Positions 1 to 8,518 of a stretch of DNA of 64,000 bases are shown here, piece by piece. Position numbers and translations under genes: made by a program. Source of the stretch: Neptunicella sp048268085 (GTDB taxonomy: Bacteria > Pseudomonadota > Gammaproteobacteria > Enterobacterales > Alteromonadaceae); the NCBI RefSeq assembly GCF_048268085.1, contig NZ_JBLWWF010000001.1, positions 62,001-126,000 on the forward strand, in the 5' to 3' direction. Below the pieces are notes generated by a model that saw nothing but the letters and a program-made list of their open reading frames with translations, did not search any database and was not told where the DNA came from. Each line of letters opens with the position of its first letter. Position 1 is the stretch's first letter.

Positions 1-1
1 T

Positions 2-403
2 CACCAGGCAGGAATAACCAATAACCTGCAAGTGGATGAATTTATTGATGATATGGCGGCGGCTTATCAATGGGCTGACGTGGTGATTTGTCGAGCAGGA
101 GCCTTAACGGTGTCGGAAATCGCCATGGCCGGTAAAGCGGCCGTATTTGTACCATTGCCCCATGCGGTGGATGATCATCAAACCCGTAACGCCCAAGCTT
201 TAGTGGATAATGGGGCGGCAGTAATAGTGAAACAGAATGAAAGCTTATCCAATCAATTGCAGCAAGTATTAGCCGAATTGGTGGGTAATAAACCAAAAAT
301 TCAACAAATGAGTCAGGCTGCCAGAACATTAGCCAAGCCGGATGCAACCCGACAGGTTGCCGCCATTTGTTGTGAATTAGCCGGAGCAGTAAACGCAGCA
401 TGA
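2..403 (+). CDS. murG: MurG, UDP-GlcNAc:undecaprenyl-PP-MurNAc-pentapeptide GlcNAc transferase (C-terminal part)
   Basis: The gene enters from the left edge; only the last ~134 codons are present, in the frame that begins at base 2. MurG is the membrane-associated glycosyltransferase that converts lipid I to lipid II on the cytoplasmic face. The visible part is the C-terminal GT-B domain: the stretch CRAGALTVSEIAMAGKAAVF, followed by PLPHAVDDHQTRNA, is the conserved UDP-GlcNAc-binding region with its glutamate and the DDHQ(T)xNA motif. The stop overlaps the murC start (ATGA, 400-403), which indicates translational coupling in the dcw operon. Identity is secure; the N-terminal half is outside the window. 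Confidence 0.96.
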   Translation, partial: HQAGITNNLQVDEFIDDMAAAYQWADVVICRAGALTVSEIAMAGKAAVFVPLPHAVDDHQTRNAQALVDNGAAVIVKQNESLSNQLQQVLAELVGNKPKIQQMSQAARTLAKPDATRQVAAICCELAGAVNAA

Positions 404-1857
404 GTGAACATAGCAAAGACAATTATACGGTACCGGAAATGCGCCGTATCAAAAACATCCATTTTATCGGCATCGGCGGTGCTGGTATGGGTGGTATTGC
501 CGAAGTATTGCTAAATGAAGGCTATCATATTTCCGGTTCCGACTTACAAGCCGGGCCGATGACCGACCGTTTAACCGGATTGGGTGCCAAAGTGTATTTT
601 TCCCATGTGGCCAGTAATGTGGAAAACGTGCATGTGGTGGTGGTGTCCAGTGCCGTGGATCCGACTAATCCTGAAATCATTGCCGCCAATGCCGCTCGTA
701 TTCCGGTGATCCGCCGGGCTGAAATGTTGGCTGAATTAATGCGCTTTCGCCATGGTATCGCCATTGCTGGTACTCACGGCAAAACCACCACTACCAGTTT
801 AATCTCGACGATTTTCGCTCAAGCGGAGCGTGATCCGACTTTTGTTATCGGTGGGTTGCTTAATAGTGCCGGTACCAATGCACGCTTAGGCAGCAGTCGT
901 TATCTGATTGCTGAAGCCGATGAAAGCGATGCTTCATTTTTGCATTTGCAACCCATGGTGTCGGTTGTCACTAATATTGAACCCGATCATATGGGCACGT
1001 ATGAAGGTGACTTCCAGCGCATGCAGGACACCTATATCGAGTTCTTGCATAATCTGCCCTTTTACGGTCAAGCGGTATTGTGTGGTGATGATCCGGTAAT
1101 CCGTGAATTATTACCGCGTATTGGTCGTAAATATTTGACCTATGGTGTCAATGACAATAACGATGTACGCGCCATGGATATTAGCCATGGATTTAACAGC
1201 AGTCATTTTACCGTGTTACGCGATGGGCACCCACCACTGACACTGACGATTAATTTACCCGGTCATCACAATGTATTGAATGCGCTTGCTGCGATTGCAG
1301 TGGCTACCGATGAAGGTATTGATGATCACGCCATTGTGGCGGCATTAGGTTCCTTTGGTGGTATCGGCCGTCGTTTTGAAATGCTCGGTGAATACCAAAC
1401 CGGCAATGGTAGTGCAATTCTGGTTGACGATTATGGTCATCACCCTACCGAAGTGGCGGCGACGATTGCGGTGGCGCGGAATAACTGGCCAGATCGCCGT
1501 TTAGTGATGGCTTATCAGCCACATCGCTTCAGTCGAACTCGTGATTTGTATGAAGATTTTGTCAAAGTCTTATCCCAAGTGGATGTGTTGCTATTGCTAG
1601 AAGTGTATAGCGCTGGTGAGCCAGCAATTGACGGTGCGGATAGTAAATCATTGTGCCGCTCGATTCGTCAGCGAGGCCAGATAGAGCCGATTTACGTGGC
1701 CAATAAAGATGAATTACCGCTGGTATTGGCAGGGCAATTACAGGACGGAGACATTGTGATGACTCAAGGGGCCGGAAATATTGGAGCCTTAGCCAAGAAA
1801 TTGCAAAAAATGGAATTGAACATTCAAGCCATGCAAGCTGAAGGTGAGACGCAATGA
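400..1857 (+). CDS. murC: MurC, UDP-N-acetylmuramate--L-alanine ligase
   Basis: 485 aa, the usual length of the family. It is a cytoplasmic ATP-dependent ligase that adds L-Ala to UDP-MurNAc, the first amino-acid step of the peptidoglycan stem peptide. Residues 24-30 (GIGGAGM) form the N-terminal nucleotide-sugar Rossmann loop; residues 124-130 (GTHGKTT) are the Mur-ligase P-loop; the central domain carries the EADESD motif and the C-terminal domain the DDYGHHPTE motif. The start overlaps the murG stop by 4 bp and the stop overlaps the ddlB start by 4 bp, so three consecutive dcw genes are coupled. Confidence 0.98.
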   Translation: MSEHSKDNYTVPEMRRIKNIHFIGIGGAGMGGIAEVLLNEGYHISGSDLQAGPMTDRLTGLGAKVYFSHVASNVENVHVVVVSSAVDPTNPEIIAANAARIPVIRRAEMLAELMRFRHGIAIAGTHGKTTTTSLISTIFAQAERDPTFVIGGLLNSAGTNARLGSSRYLIAEADESDASFLHLQPMVSVVTNIEPDHMGTYEGDFQRMQDTYIEFLHNLPFYGQAVLCGDDPVIRELLPRIGRKYLTYGVNDNNDVRAMDISHGFNSSHFTVLRDGHPPLTLTINLPGHHNVLNALAAIAVATDEGIDDHAIVAALGSFGGIGRRFEMLGEYQTGNGSAILVDDYGHHPTEVAATIAVARNNWPDRRLVMAYQPHRFSRTRDLYEDFVKVLSQVDVLLLLEVYSAGEPAIDGADSKSLCRSIRQRGQIEPIYVANKDELPLVLAGQLQDGDIVMTQGAGNIGALAKKLQKMELNIQAMQAEGETQ

Positions 1858-2804
1858 ACACCAGCCCTGTGATCAACGTTCAACAATACGGCAAAGTGGC
1901 TGTCGTTTTTGGTGGGCGTTCAGCAGAGCGAGAAGTGTCATTGCGCTCCGGTCAAGCGGTGCTAGAGGCGTTGTTAAGCGTACAGGTAAATGCAGAAAAA
2001 TTTGATCCGGCAGAACAGTCTTTACATGAATTGGTTAACGGACAATATGATCGAGCCTTGATTATGTTGCATGGGCGTGGCGGGGAAGATGGTACGCTAC
2101 AGGGAGTATTAGAGCAGTTTCGCTTGCCCTATTCAGGCAGCGGTGTACTGGGCTCGGCTTTAGGTATGGACAAGGTACGCAGTAAGCAGATTTTTGAAAG
2201 TTTAGGCTTGCCTACCGCGACTTATCAGGTCGTGGAAAAAAGCCGCTTTGATGCGGGATCGTGCGAGGTTATAATGCGCGCGTTTGGGGGCGCTATTATG
2301 GTCAAACCGGCGCAGGAAGGTTCTAGCATCGGGATGGCCAAAGTCAATAATTCAACACAATTGCTCAAGGCGATAAGAGACGCATTTCATTACGATAATC
2401 AAGTCCTGCTGGAGCAATATATTGAAGGCAATGAATATACGGTAAGCATTTTGAATGGCCGTGCATTGCCTTCTATTCGTATGGCTACTCCCCGTGAATT
2501 TTATGATTATGAGGCGAAGTATCAGTCCGATAGTACGGAATATTTTTGTCCGAGTGGAGCTAGTGTGGAATTGGAGCAACAGTTAGCCAATTTGGCAGAA
2601 CAAGCTTTTGATGCCGTTGCCGCCAGTGGTTGGGGACGGGTGGATTTTATGTGTGATAAACAGGGCCAACTGTATATTTTAGAAGTGAATACAGTACCCG
2701 GTATGACCGCCAAAAGTTTGGTGCCAATGGCAGCCAAACAAGCGGGGATGAGTTTTGAACAGTTGGCCTTGGCAGTACTGGATAGTACTGGATTGGATAA
2801 GTGA
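1854..2804 (+). CDS. ddlB: D-alanine--D-alanine ligase
   Basis: 316 aa ATP-grasp enzyme that joins two D-alanines to make the D-Ala-D-Ala end of the stem peptide. The N-terminus has VVFGGRSAEREVSLRSG (Ddl signature 1), the middle has the EGSSIGMAKV ATP-grasp loop, and the C-terminus has ILEVNTVPGMT with Mg-binding Glu/Asn. The position between murC and ftsQ is the classical place of ddlB in gammaproteobacteria. The start overlaps the murC stop (ATGA). A short 8-bp gap leads to ftsQ. Confidence 0.98.
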   Translation: MNTSPVINVQQYGKVAVVFGGRSAEREVSLRSGQAVLEALLSVQVNAEKFDPAEQSLHELVNGQYDRALIMLHGRGGEDGTLQGVLEQFRLPYSGSGVLGSALGMDKVRSKQIFESLGLPTATYQVVEKSRFDAGSCEVIMRAFGGAIMVKPAQEGSSIGMAKVNNSTQLLKAIRDAFHYDNQVLLEQYIEGNEYTVSILNGRALPSIRMATPREFYDYEAKYQSDSTEYFCPSGASVELEQQLANLAEQAFDAVAASGWGRVDFMCDKQGQLYILEVNTVPGMTAKSLVPMAAKQAGMSFEQLALAVLDSTGLDK

Positions 2805-2812
2805 GCGATTGA

Positions 2813-3565
2813 ATGAGCGAATCCGGCCAGATTAGTCAGACAAAACAGCGTTTGCTCAGTCCTGCTTTTTGGGCTGGCGTTAGCTTTTTTGTGTTGCTAC
2901 TAGTGGCCGTCATTTGGGGCGTGCAACAGTTAAATTTATGGCTTAAAGATGAACAGCGTTTACCAGTACAAAAAATCGTTATCGCTGGCGAACATGTGTT
3001 TATTGATGATCAGCAAGTCAGGGCGGTCGTTCGTCAGGCACAACCGGGCAGCTTTTTTGAATTAGATGTTAATAAAGTGCTGGATGCGGTAGAAGCGATG
3101 CCATGGGTGCATAAGGCGTCAGTGCGTAAAGAGTGGCCAAATACCTTAAAAGTATTTTTGGTCGAGCAGGTGCCCGTGGCTTATTGGAATGCTGACAGTT
3201 TATTGAATCAGCAAGGTAACTTGTTCAATGGCAAAATTGCCGCTGATCAAGTGCAATTGCCACAGTTGTTTGGCCCAGGCGGCAGTGAACAAACGGCTTT
3301 GCAAGGGTACAGAGCGATGCAGCAGTTGCTCGCAAACAGTAATTTACAAATTGAAGAGCTCGAATTAAGTGAGCGATTTGCCTGGCAAATCAAGTTAAAT
3401 AACGGCATTCGGCTCAATATTGGCCGGGAAGAATTTATTGATCGGGTACAACGTTTTGTCGATGTGTACCCATTATTGGCGAAAAATAGCAAAACAGTGG
3501 ATTACGTTGATTTGCGTTATGACACCGGATTAGCGGTGGGATGGAAAAAGCAAAGTGAGAGTTAA
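2813..3565 (+). CDS. ftsQ: Cell division protein FtsQ
   Basis: 250 aa bitopic membrane protein of the divisome that bridges FtsB/FtsL to early division proteins. After a ~25-residue cytoplasmic part there is one transmembrane helix (about residues 22-45, FWAGVSFFVLLLVAVIWGV). A POTRA domain follows, beginning near VQKIVIAGEHVFIDDQQV, then the beta domain. Conserved family features are the MPWVHKASVRKEWPNTLKV stretch and VEQVPVAYWN. It lies 8 bp after ddlB and 4 bp before the ftsA start, within the same operon. Confidence 0.97.
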   Translation: MSESGQISQTKQRLLSPAFWAGVSFFVLLLVAVIWGVQQLNLWLKDEQRLPVQKIVIAGEHVFIDDQQVRAVVRQAQPGSFFELDVNKVLDAVEAMPWVHKASVRKEWPNTLKVFLVEQVPVAYWNADSLLNQQGNLFNGKIAADQVQLPQLFGPGGSEQTALQGYRAMQQLLANSNLQIEELELSERFAWQIKLNNGIRLNIGREEFIDRVQRFVDVYPLLAKNSKTVDYVDLRYDTGLAVGWKKQSES

Positions 3566-3569
3566 CACA

Positions 3570-4799
3570 ATGTCTAAGGTAGCGGATCGCAATTTAGTGG
3601 TAGGTCTGGACATAGGCACCAGCAAAGTTAAAGCCGTGGTAGGCGAAATGTTAATCGACGGTGGCGTGAGTATCGTCGGTGTTGGCAGTCATCCGTCGCG
3701 CGGCATGGATAAAGGCGGGGTCAATGATCTCAACCTTGTGGTGCAATCGGTACAACGCGCCATCGACGAAATGGAACTGATGGCAGATTGTAAGGTCTCC
3801 TCGGTGTTTATGTCGGTATCCGGACGTCATGTGCAATGCCAAAATGAAAACGGCATGGTGCCGATTAACAATCGCGAAGTGACTCAGGAAGAAGTGGACA
3901 ATGTGATCCATGCCGCTCGTTCGGTGCCAATTGCGGCAGAACGTCGTTTACTGCACGTCTTGCCGCAAGATTTTACCATCGATGTTCAGGAAAAAATCAA
4001 GAATCCGGTGGGGATGTCAGGGGTTCGGATGGAAGCGGAAGTCCATATCGTCACTTGTGCCGATGATATGGCCAAAAATCTGGTCAAATGTGTAGAACGC
4101 TGCCAGTTGACTGCTGATCAGTTAATTTTTTCCGCATTGGCCTCCAGCTATGCGGTGTTAACTGACGATGAAAAAGAATTAGGTGTCTGTGTTGTGGATA
4201 TTGGTGGCGGCACTATTGACATTGTGGTGTATGCCGACGGCGCTATTCGTCATACCGCAGTAATTCCGGTGGCGGGTAACCAGATCACCAGTGATATTGC
4301 CAAAATTTTCCGTACCCCAATTAGTCACGCGGAAGACATTAAAATTAATTACGCCTGTGCCCTGAAAGATATGGTGCGCATGGAAGAAAACATTGAAGTA
4401 CCCAGCGTGGGTGGTCGTCCAGCCAGAGCGATGTCACGGCATACGCTAGCGGAAGTGATTGAACCACGTTATCAGGAGTTATTTGAGCTGGTATTGGAAG
4501 AAATTAAAGCCAGTGGGTTGGAAGAACAAATTGCAGCCGGTGTGGTGTTAACCGGTGGTACTGCCAAGATGGAAGGGGCGGTCGAATTTGGTGAAGAAAT
4601 ATTTCAGATGCCCGTTCGGATTGGTCAACCCATGGGAGTGAAGGGATTATCAGAATATGTAGAAGATCCCACTTATGCAACGGCGGTAGGGTTACTGCAA
4701 TACGGAAAAATGGATCTGGTGTCGAAAAAATCTGCCAAGGGAAAATCCTCGGAGAATTTATGGCACAGGTTACAAAGCTTTTTTAAAGGTGAATTTTAA
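3570..4799 (+). CDS. ftsA: Cell division protein FtsA
   Basis: Actin-like ATPase that tethers FtsZ to the membrane and recruits downstream division proteins. I place the start at ATG 3570 (MSKVADRNLV), not at an in-frame GTG 15 bases earlier, because GTGAGAG sits at good ribosome-binding distance. The product is 409 aa. It has the phosphate-1 motif VGLDIGTSKVKAVVGE at the N-terminus, phosphate-2 VVDIGGGTIDI, and the adenosine motif VLTGGTAKMEG. The C-terminus (ENLWHRLQSFFKGEF) is the amphipathic membrane-targeting helix. All expected elements are intact. Confidence 0.98.
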   Translation: MSKVADRNLVVGLDIGTSKVKAVVGEMLIDGGVSIVGVGSHPSRGMDKGGVNDLNLVVQSVQRAIDEMELMADCKVSSVFMSVSGRHVQCQNENGMVPINNREVTQEEVDNVIHAARSVPIAAERRLLHVLPQDFTIDVQEKIKNPVGMSGVRMEAEVHIVTCADDMAKNLVKCVERCQLTADQLIFSALASSYAVLTDDEKELGVCVVDIGGGTIDIVVYADGAIRHTAVIPVAGNQITSDIAKIFRTPISHAEDIKINYACALKDMVRMEENIEVPSVGGRPARAMSRHTLAEVIEPRYQELFELVLEEIKASGLEEQIAAGVVLTGGTAKMEGAVEFGEEIFQMPVRIGQPMGVKGLSEYVEDPTYATAVGLLQYGKMDLVSKKSAKGKSSENLWHRLQSFFKGEF

Positions 4800-4912
4800 T
4801 TGATGACTCGAGTGTGATAACCAACGCATTTGAAGCATTGAAATACAAGTTATTAAAAATAAAAAATGAGGTGGTAACACCTCGATAACGCCCAAAAATC
4901 GGAGAGAGTATT

Positions 4913-6085
4913 ATGTTTGAACTTATGGATAGTCACAGCGAAGAAGCTGTAATAAAAGTTATCGGTGTTGGTGGCGGTGGCGGTAATGCCATTGAACACA
5001 TGGTTGAGCACTGCATTGAAGGGGTCGAGTTTGTGGCGATTAATACCGACGCACAGGTATTACGTAACTCCTCAGCCAACGTCACCATTCAAATCGGTTC
5101 TAGTGTGACCAAAGGTTTAGGTGCCGGTGCTAACCCTGAAATCGGTCGTAATGCGGCAATGGAAGATCATGACACTATTCGTCAGACCCTTGCCGGTGCG
5201 GATATGGTTTTCATCACCGCGGGTATGGGTGGTGGTACCGGAACCGGTGCTGCGCCAGAAGTGGCTCGCGTGGCCAAAGAATTAGGTATTTTGACCGTTG
5301 CTGTTGTGACCAAACCTTTCGCGTTTGAAGGTAAAAAACGGATTGCCTTTGCTGAGCAAGGGATTGAAGAATTATCTAAAAATGTGGATTCGTTAATCAC
5401 CATCCCTAATGAGAAATTATTAAAAATCATGCCTAAAGGCACTCCATTGCTACAAGCTTTTAGTCAGGCAAATGAGGTGTTGCGCGGTGCAGTACAAGGT
5501 ATTGCCGAGCTAATTACTCGCCCAGGTTTGATCAACGTAGATTTCGCAGACGTGAAAACCGTGATGTCAGAAATGGGCACGGCAATGATGGGGAACGGCT
5601 ATTCCAAAGGAGCCGATCGTGCTGAAGAAGCCGCTGAAATGGCGATTGCCTGTCCATTACTGGAAGATATTGATCTGTCCGGTGCACGCGGTATTTTGGT
5701 GAATATTACAGCCGGTCCCGACTTCAGTATTGATGAATTTGAAACGGTGGGTAATGCGGTTAAAGCCTTTGCTTCTGAAAATGCGACTGTGGTGGTCGGT
5801 ACCGTTATCGATATGGAACTACAGGATGAATTACGCGTCACATTAGTGGCCACCGGTATCGGTGCGGAACGCAAGCCGGATATTTCGTTGGTGAGCAATG
5901 CGAAGAATACTCGCGCGAGAAGTGATGAATCAGGTTTCCGTTTACAGTCTACTCCAATGGAAAGTAGCTATAATGAATCCACCGGTTCTGCCGCCAAAAA
6001 TATGCACCCGGTTGAAGACAATGAAGAAGTCGAAAACGAAGATTATTTAGATATTCCGGCTTTTTTACGTAAACAAGCTGACTAG
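4913..6085 (+). CDS. ftsZ: Cell division GTPase FtsZ
   Basis: 390 aa tubulin homologue that forms the Z ring. Residues 106-115 hold the tubulin signature GGGTGTGAAP; the N-terminus has GVGGGGGNAIEHM; the synergy T7 region is NVDFADV. A variable linker of about 60 residues ends in the conserved C-terminal peptide DYLDIPAFLRKQAD that binds FtsA/ZipA. A strong Shine-Dalgarno (GGAGAGAG) precedes ATG 4913. The 113-bp gap after ftsA is A+T rich and may hold one of the extra ftsZ promoters common in this cluster, but I could not assign one. Confidence 0.99.
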   Translation: MFELMDSHSEEAVIKVIGVGGGGGNAIEHMVEHCIEGVEFVAINTDAQVLRNSSANVTIQIGSSVTKGLGAGANPEIGRNAAMEDHDTIRQTLAGADMVFITAGMGGGTGTGAAPEVARVAKELGILTVAVVTKPFAFEGKKRIAFAEQGIEELSKNVDSLITIPNEKLLKIMPKGTPLLQAFSQANEVLRGAVQGIAELITRPGLINVDFADVKTVMSEMGTAMMGNGYSKGADRAEEAAEMAIACPLLEDIDLSGARGILVNITAGPDFSIDEFETVGNAVKAFASENATVVVGTVIDMELQDELRVTLVATGIGAERKPDISLVSNAKNTRARSDESGFRLQSTPMESSYNESTGSAAKNMHPVEDNEEVENEDYLDIPAFLRKQAD

Positions 6086-6102
6086 TTTTAAGGTTGTGAA
6101 TT

Positions 6103-6131
6103 TTGACAAGTGGTTGATCAGCCACTAAAAT
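6103..6131 (+). promoter_or_regulatory. sigma70 promoter of lpxC with palindromic spacer
   Basis: TTGACA (6103-6108), a 17-bp spacer (6109-6125) and TAAAAT (6126-6131) form a near-consensus sigma70 promoter, 45 bp before the lpxC start. The spacer together with the first base of the -10 box is almost a perfect palindrome (AGTGGTTGATCAGCCACT, 6109-6126), so it could also act as an operator or a weak hairpin. A separate promoter between ftsZ and lpxC is known in E. coli; the operator role is inference. Confidence 0.75.
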
Positions 6132-6175
6132 ACTCGGCCTTTTTGAGTTTTGGTTAATTTTTAAGCAAGAGCTGA

Positions 6176-7090
6176 ATGATAAAACAACGTACTATCAAAC
6201 AATCTGTGCACGCAACCGGTATTGGTTTGCATAAGGGCGACAAGGTCACGATGACTCTCCGGCCTGCGCCTGCGAATACGGGTATCGTATTCCGACGCAC
6301 CGATCTTGAGCCTTATGCCGACATCCATGCCAGTGCAGAATTGGTGGGTGATACGATGCTATGTACTTGTTTGACTAATGCTGAGGGCGTCAGCATTTCA
6401 ACCGTCGAGCATTTATCATCGGCTTTAGCCGGTATGGGCATTGATAATATTATTGTCGAAGTCGATGCCAATGAATTACCCATTATGGATGGCAGTGCCA
6501 GTCCATTTATTTTCTTATTGCAATCTGCCGGTATTGAAGAGCTGGCGGTTGCCAAGAAATTTATTCGTATCAAGCAACCTGTGCGGGTTGAAGATGGCGA
6601 CAAATGGGCCGAGTTTTTACCTTATGATGGTTTTAAAATGGATTTTCGGATTGATTTTGATCATCCGGTCATCCGTCACAGCCGTCAGCATATGGTGATG
6701 GACTTTGATTCTGAATCTTATGTTGATCAAGTTAGCCGAGCCAGAACCTTTGGTTTTATGCGCGATTTGGAATACATGCATGCACACAATTTGGCGTTGG
6801 GTGGCAGCATGGAGAATGCGGTTGCGTTAGATGAGTATCGGGTATTGAATCATGAAGGCTTGCGTTATGATGATGAATTCCTGAAACACAAAATTCTTGA
6901 TGCGGTAGGTGATTTGTATTTATGCGGTCATAGCATTATTGGTGAATTTAAAGCTTATAAATCAGGTCATGGTCTGAACAATAAGTTACTCAGGGCAATG
7001 TTATTACAAAAGTCAGCCTGGGAATATGTTTCCTACGAAAGCGACAAGCCACCGATTAATTTTGCTATACCAGTAGCGATTAATACGTAA
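6176..7090 (+). CDS. lpxC: LpxC, UDP-3-O-acyl-N-acetylglucosamine deacetylase
   Basis: 304 aa, standard length. Zn-dependent deacetylase of the first committed step of lipid A synthesis. His79 in the STVEHL motif is the first zinc ligand; the second zinc pair lies in HKILDAVGDLYL (His and Asp about residues 238-246); the catalytic C-terminal His is in LCGHSIIGEFKAYKSGHGLNN. It follows ftsZ as in nearly all gammaproteobacteria. A Rho-independent terminator follows at 7112. Confidence 0.98.
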   Translation: MIKQRTIKQSVHATGIGLHKGDKVTMTLRPAPANTGIVFRRTDLEPYADIHASAELVGDTMLCTCLTNAEGVSISTVEHLSSALAGMGIDNIIVEVDANELPIMDGSASPFIFLLQSAGIEELAVAKKFIRIKQPVRVEDGDKWAEFLPYDGFKMDFRIDFDHPVIRHSRQHMVMDFDSESYVDQVSRARTFGFMRDLEYMHAHNLALGGSMENAVALDEYRVLNHEGLRYDDEFLKHKILDAVGDLYLCGHSIIGEFKAYKSGHGLNNKLLRAMLLQKSAWEYVSYESDKPPINFAIPVAINT

Positions 7091-7111
7091 GAGCTACTTC
7101 ACTTTTCTGTC

Positions 7112-7136
7112 AAAATGCCGTCATTACGGCATTTTT
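7112..7136 (+). terminator. Rho-independent terminator after lpxC
   Basis: AAAATGCCG-TCATTA-CGGCATTTTTG: a 9-bp stem with a short loop and a T run, 21 bp after the lpxC stop. This marks the end of the dcw transcription block. Confidence 0.85.
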
Positions 7137-7433
7137 GCATTTAGCCGTTCTATTTACTCCAGCCGTTTATGCAATTTTATCCTTGATTGTGAGGGATTTT
7201 TCGTCGTAATGGATTACTTTACGGGGGTTAACTAACGGTAAGATAGGTATATACTAAAGGCTAGAATAGAATACTTACATTCTGTTTGAACGGTGTATCC
7301 TTATCTTAATTTGATAGTGGCCTTTGTTTTGCATTATTTACTCAATTCTTGATTGGTATAAATTTTTTGTGTTTCGGTAAGGGGCGGTTTAGAATCGACG
7401 CGCAGTTTTGCGTAGTATCGCTAATGGGTATGC
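7137..7433. other. Intergenic region between lpxC and the M23 peptidase gene
   Basis: About 300 bases of A+T-rich DNA with no ORF that looks like a gene. In enterobacteria this position holds secM, which regulates secA by translational arrest; no short ORF with a SecM-like arrest end is evident. It probably carries the promoter of the M23 peptidase gene, but I could not assign -10/-35 boxes with confidence. Confidence 0.5.
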
Positions 7434-8351
7434 ATGAGTTTTAAAGTTTTATATAAAAGTAATAATGTCCGTTTCGTCTTCAGTTTGGGTAAGCGCCAGC
7501 TGTTAGCTGCGTTTGCTCTGGTGATCGGGCTGACTTTTATAGCAGGGCGTTCTACATCACCAGCCCCAGATGATTTAGCCTCTATTCATTACACCCAAAG
7601 CGGTTTGATTGAGCAGCAACAAGAAGTTGAGAAACTTAAATTAGCCACCCAACAGCAATTAACCGGTATGGTAATGAAGTTAGGTGATATGCAAGGTCAA
7701 CTCAGGCGACTGGATGCGTTAAGTGAACGATTGGCGGTCAGTTCCCACTTATCAACCGAAGAATTCGGTTTTGGTGAGGAGCCCGCTGTTGGCGGACCTA
7801 GTCAGGCTGCGCCGGATTATCTGGTTGAGGACAGTGCAGATTTACTTTCCGGTATCCAATTGATGCTAGGTGAAATTAAAGATAAGTCCAGACAACTGGA
7901 AGCCCTTGAATCTATCATGTTAAGCCACCATGTAGATAACCAGAGTTATTTAACTGGTCGGCCAATTAAATCCGGTTGGTTATCTTCCTATTATGGTATT
8001 CGTAAAGATCCCTTTAATGGCTTACCCGCTATGCATAAGGGGCTAGATTTTGCCGGTAAGGAAGGAGAACCAGTGATAGCGACGGGAGCAGGTCTGGTGA
8101 CTTGGGCGGGTGAACGTTATGGCTATGGTAATTTGATTGAAGTGGATCATGGTGATGGTTTGTCTACCCGCTATGGCCATAACAAAAAGATTAAAGTCAA
8201 AGTGGGTGATGTTGTCACTAAAGGCCAGACAATTGCACTAATGGGTAATACCGGACGTTCCACCGGCGCTCATGTGCACTATGAAGTATTACGTAATGGT
8301 CGTCAGTTGGATCCTCTGGCATTTGTCTCCAGAAAAAGCATGAAAAATTAG
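7434..8351 (+). CDS. M23 family metallopeptidase, periplasmic, membrane-anchored
   Basis: 305 aa. An N-terminal transmembrane anchor (about residues 22-38, LLAAFALVIGLTFIAG) is followed by a region predicted to be coiled coil (residues 60-100), then a C-terminal LytM/peptidase M23 domain. The zinc motif HKGLDFAG (HxxxD) and the later TGAHVHYEV (HxH) are both intact, so it should be an active zinc endopeptidase acting on peptidoglycan cross-links. In Alteromonadales an M23 peptidase is often found just upstream of secA, where other bacteria have secM; that is from memory. The substrate is inferred from family membership. Confidence 0.9.
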   Translation: MSFKVLYKSNNVRFVFSLGKRQLLAAFALVIGLTFIAGRSTSPAPDDLASIHYTQSGLIEQQQEVEKLKLATQQQLTGMVMKLGDMQGQLRRLDALSERLAVSSHLSTEEFGFGEEPAVGGPSQAAPDYLVEDSADLLSGIQLMLGEIKDKSRQLEALESIMLSHHVDNQSYLTGRPIKSGWLSSYYGIRKDPFNGLPAMHKGLDFAGKEGEPVIATGAGLVTWAGERYGYGNLIEVDHGDGLSTRYGHNKKIKVKVGDVVTKGQTIALMGNTGRSTGAHVHYEVLRNGRQLDPLAFVSRKSMKN

Positions 8352-8382
8352 CGCTGTTATTTTTATAAGCTTTACAGCGGAC

Positions 8383-8416
8383 AATAATCGGTCATTACAG
8401 GCCGATTATTATTTTG
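8383..8416 (+). terminator. Likely terminator after the M23 peptidase gene
   Basis: AATAATCGG-(TCATTACAGG)-CCGATTATT followed by ATTTTG: a 9-bp stem and weak T run between the M23 gene and secA. A second weaker stem (GCGCTGT/ACAGCGG) lies just before it at 8352-8380. Confidence 0.65.
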
Positions 8417-8518
8417 TAGGATGTTGCTTAGAGCAACCAAATCGATTTTGTGACACAGGCACGGTGGGCCGCGCAAAGTTAAAACGATAATATTATTCAG
8501 ATTGGAAGCGGTAAATCC

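Noticed and set aside
7137..7433. A secM-like leader gene before secA
   Set aside because: No ORF with a signal peptide and a plausible arrest sequence was seen; the M23 peptidase gene occupies the usual place.
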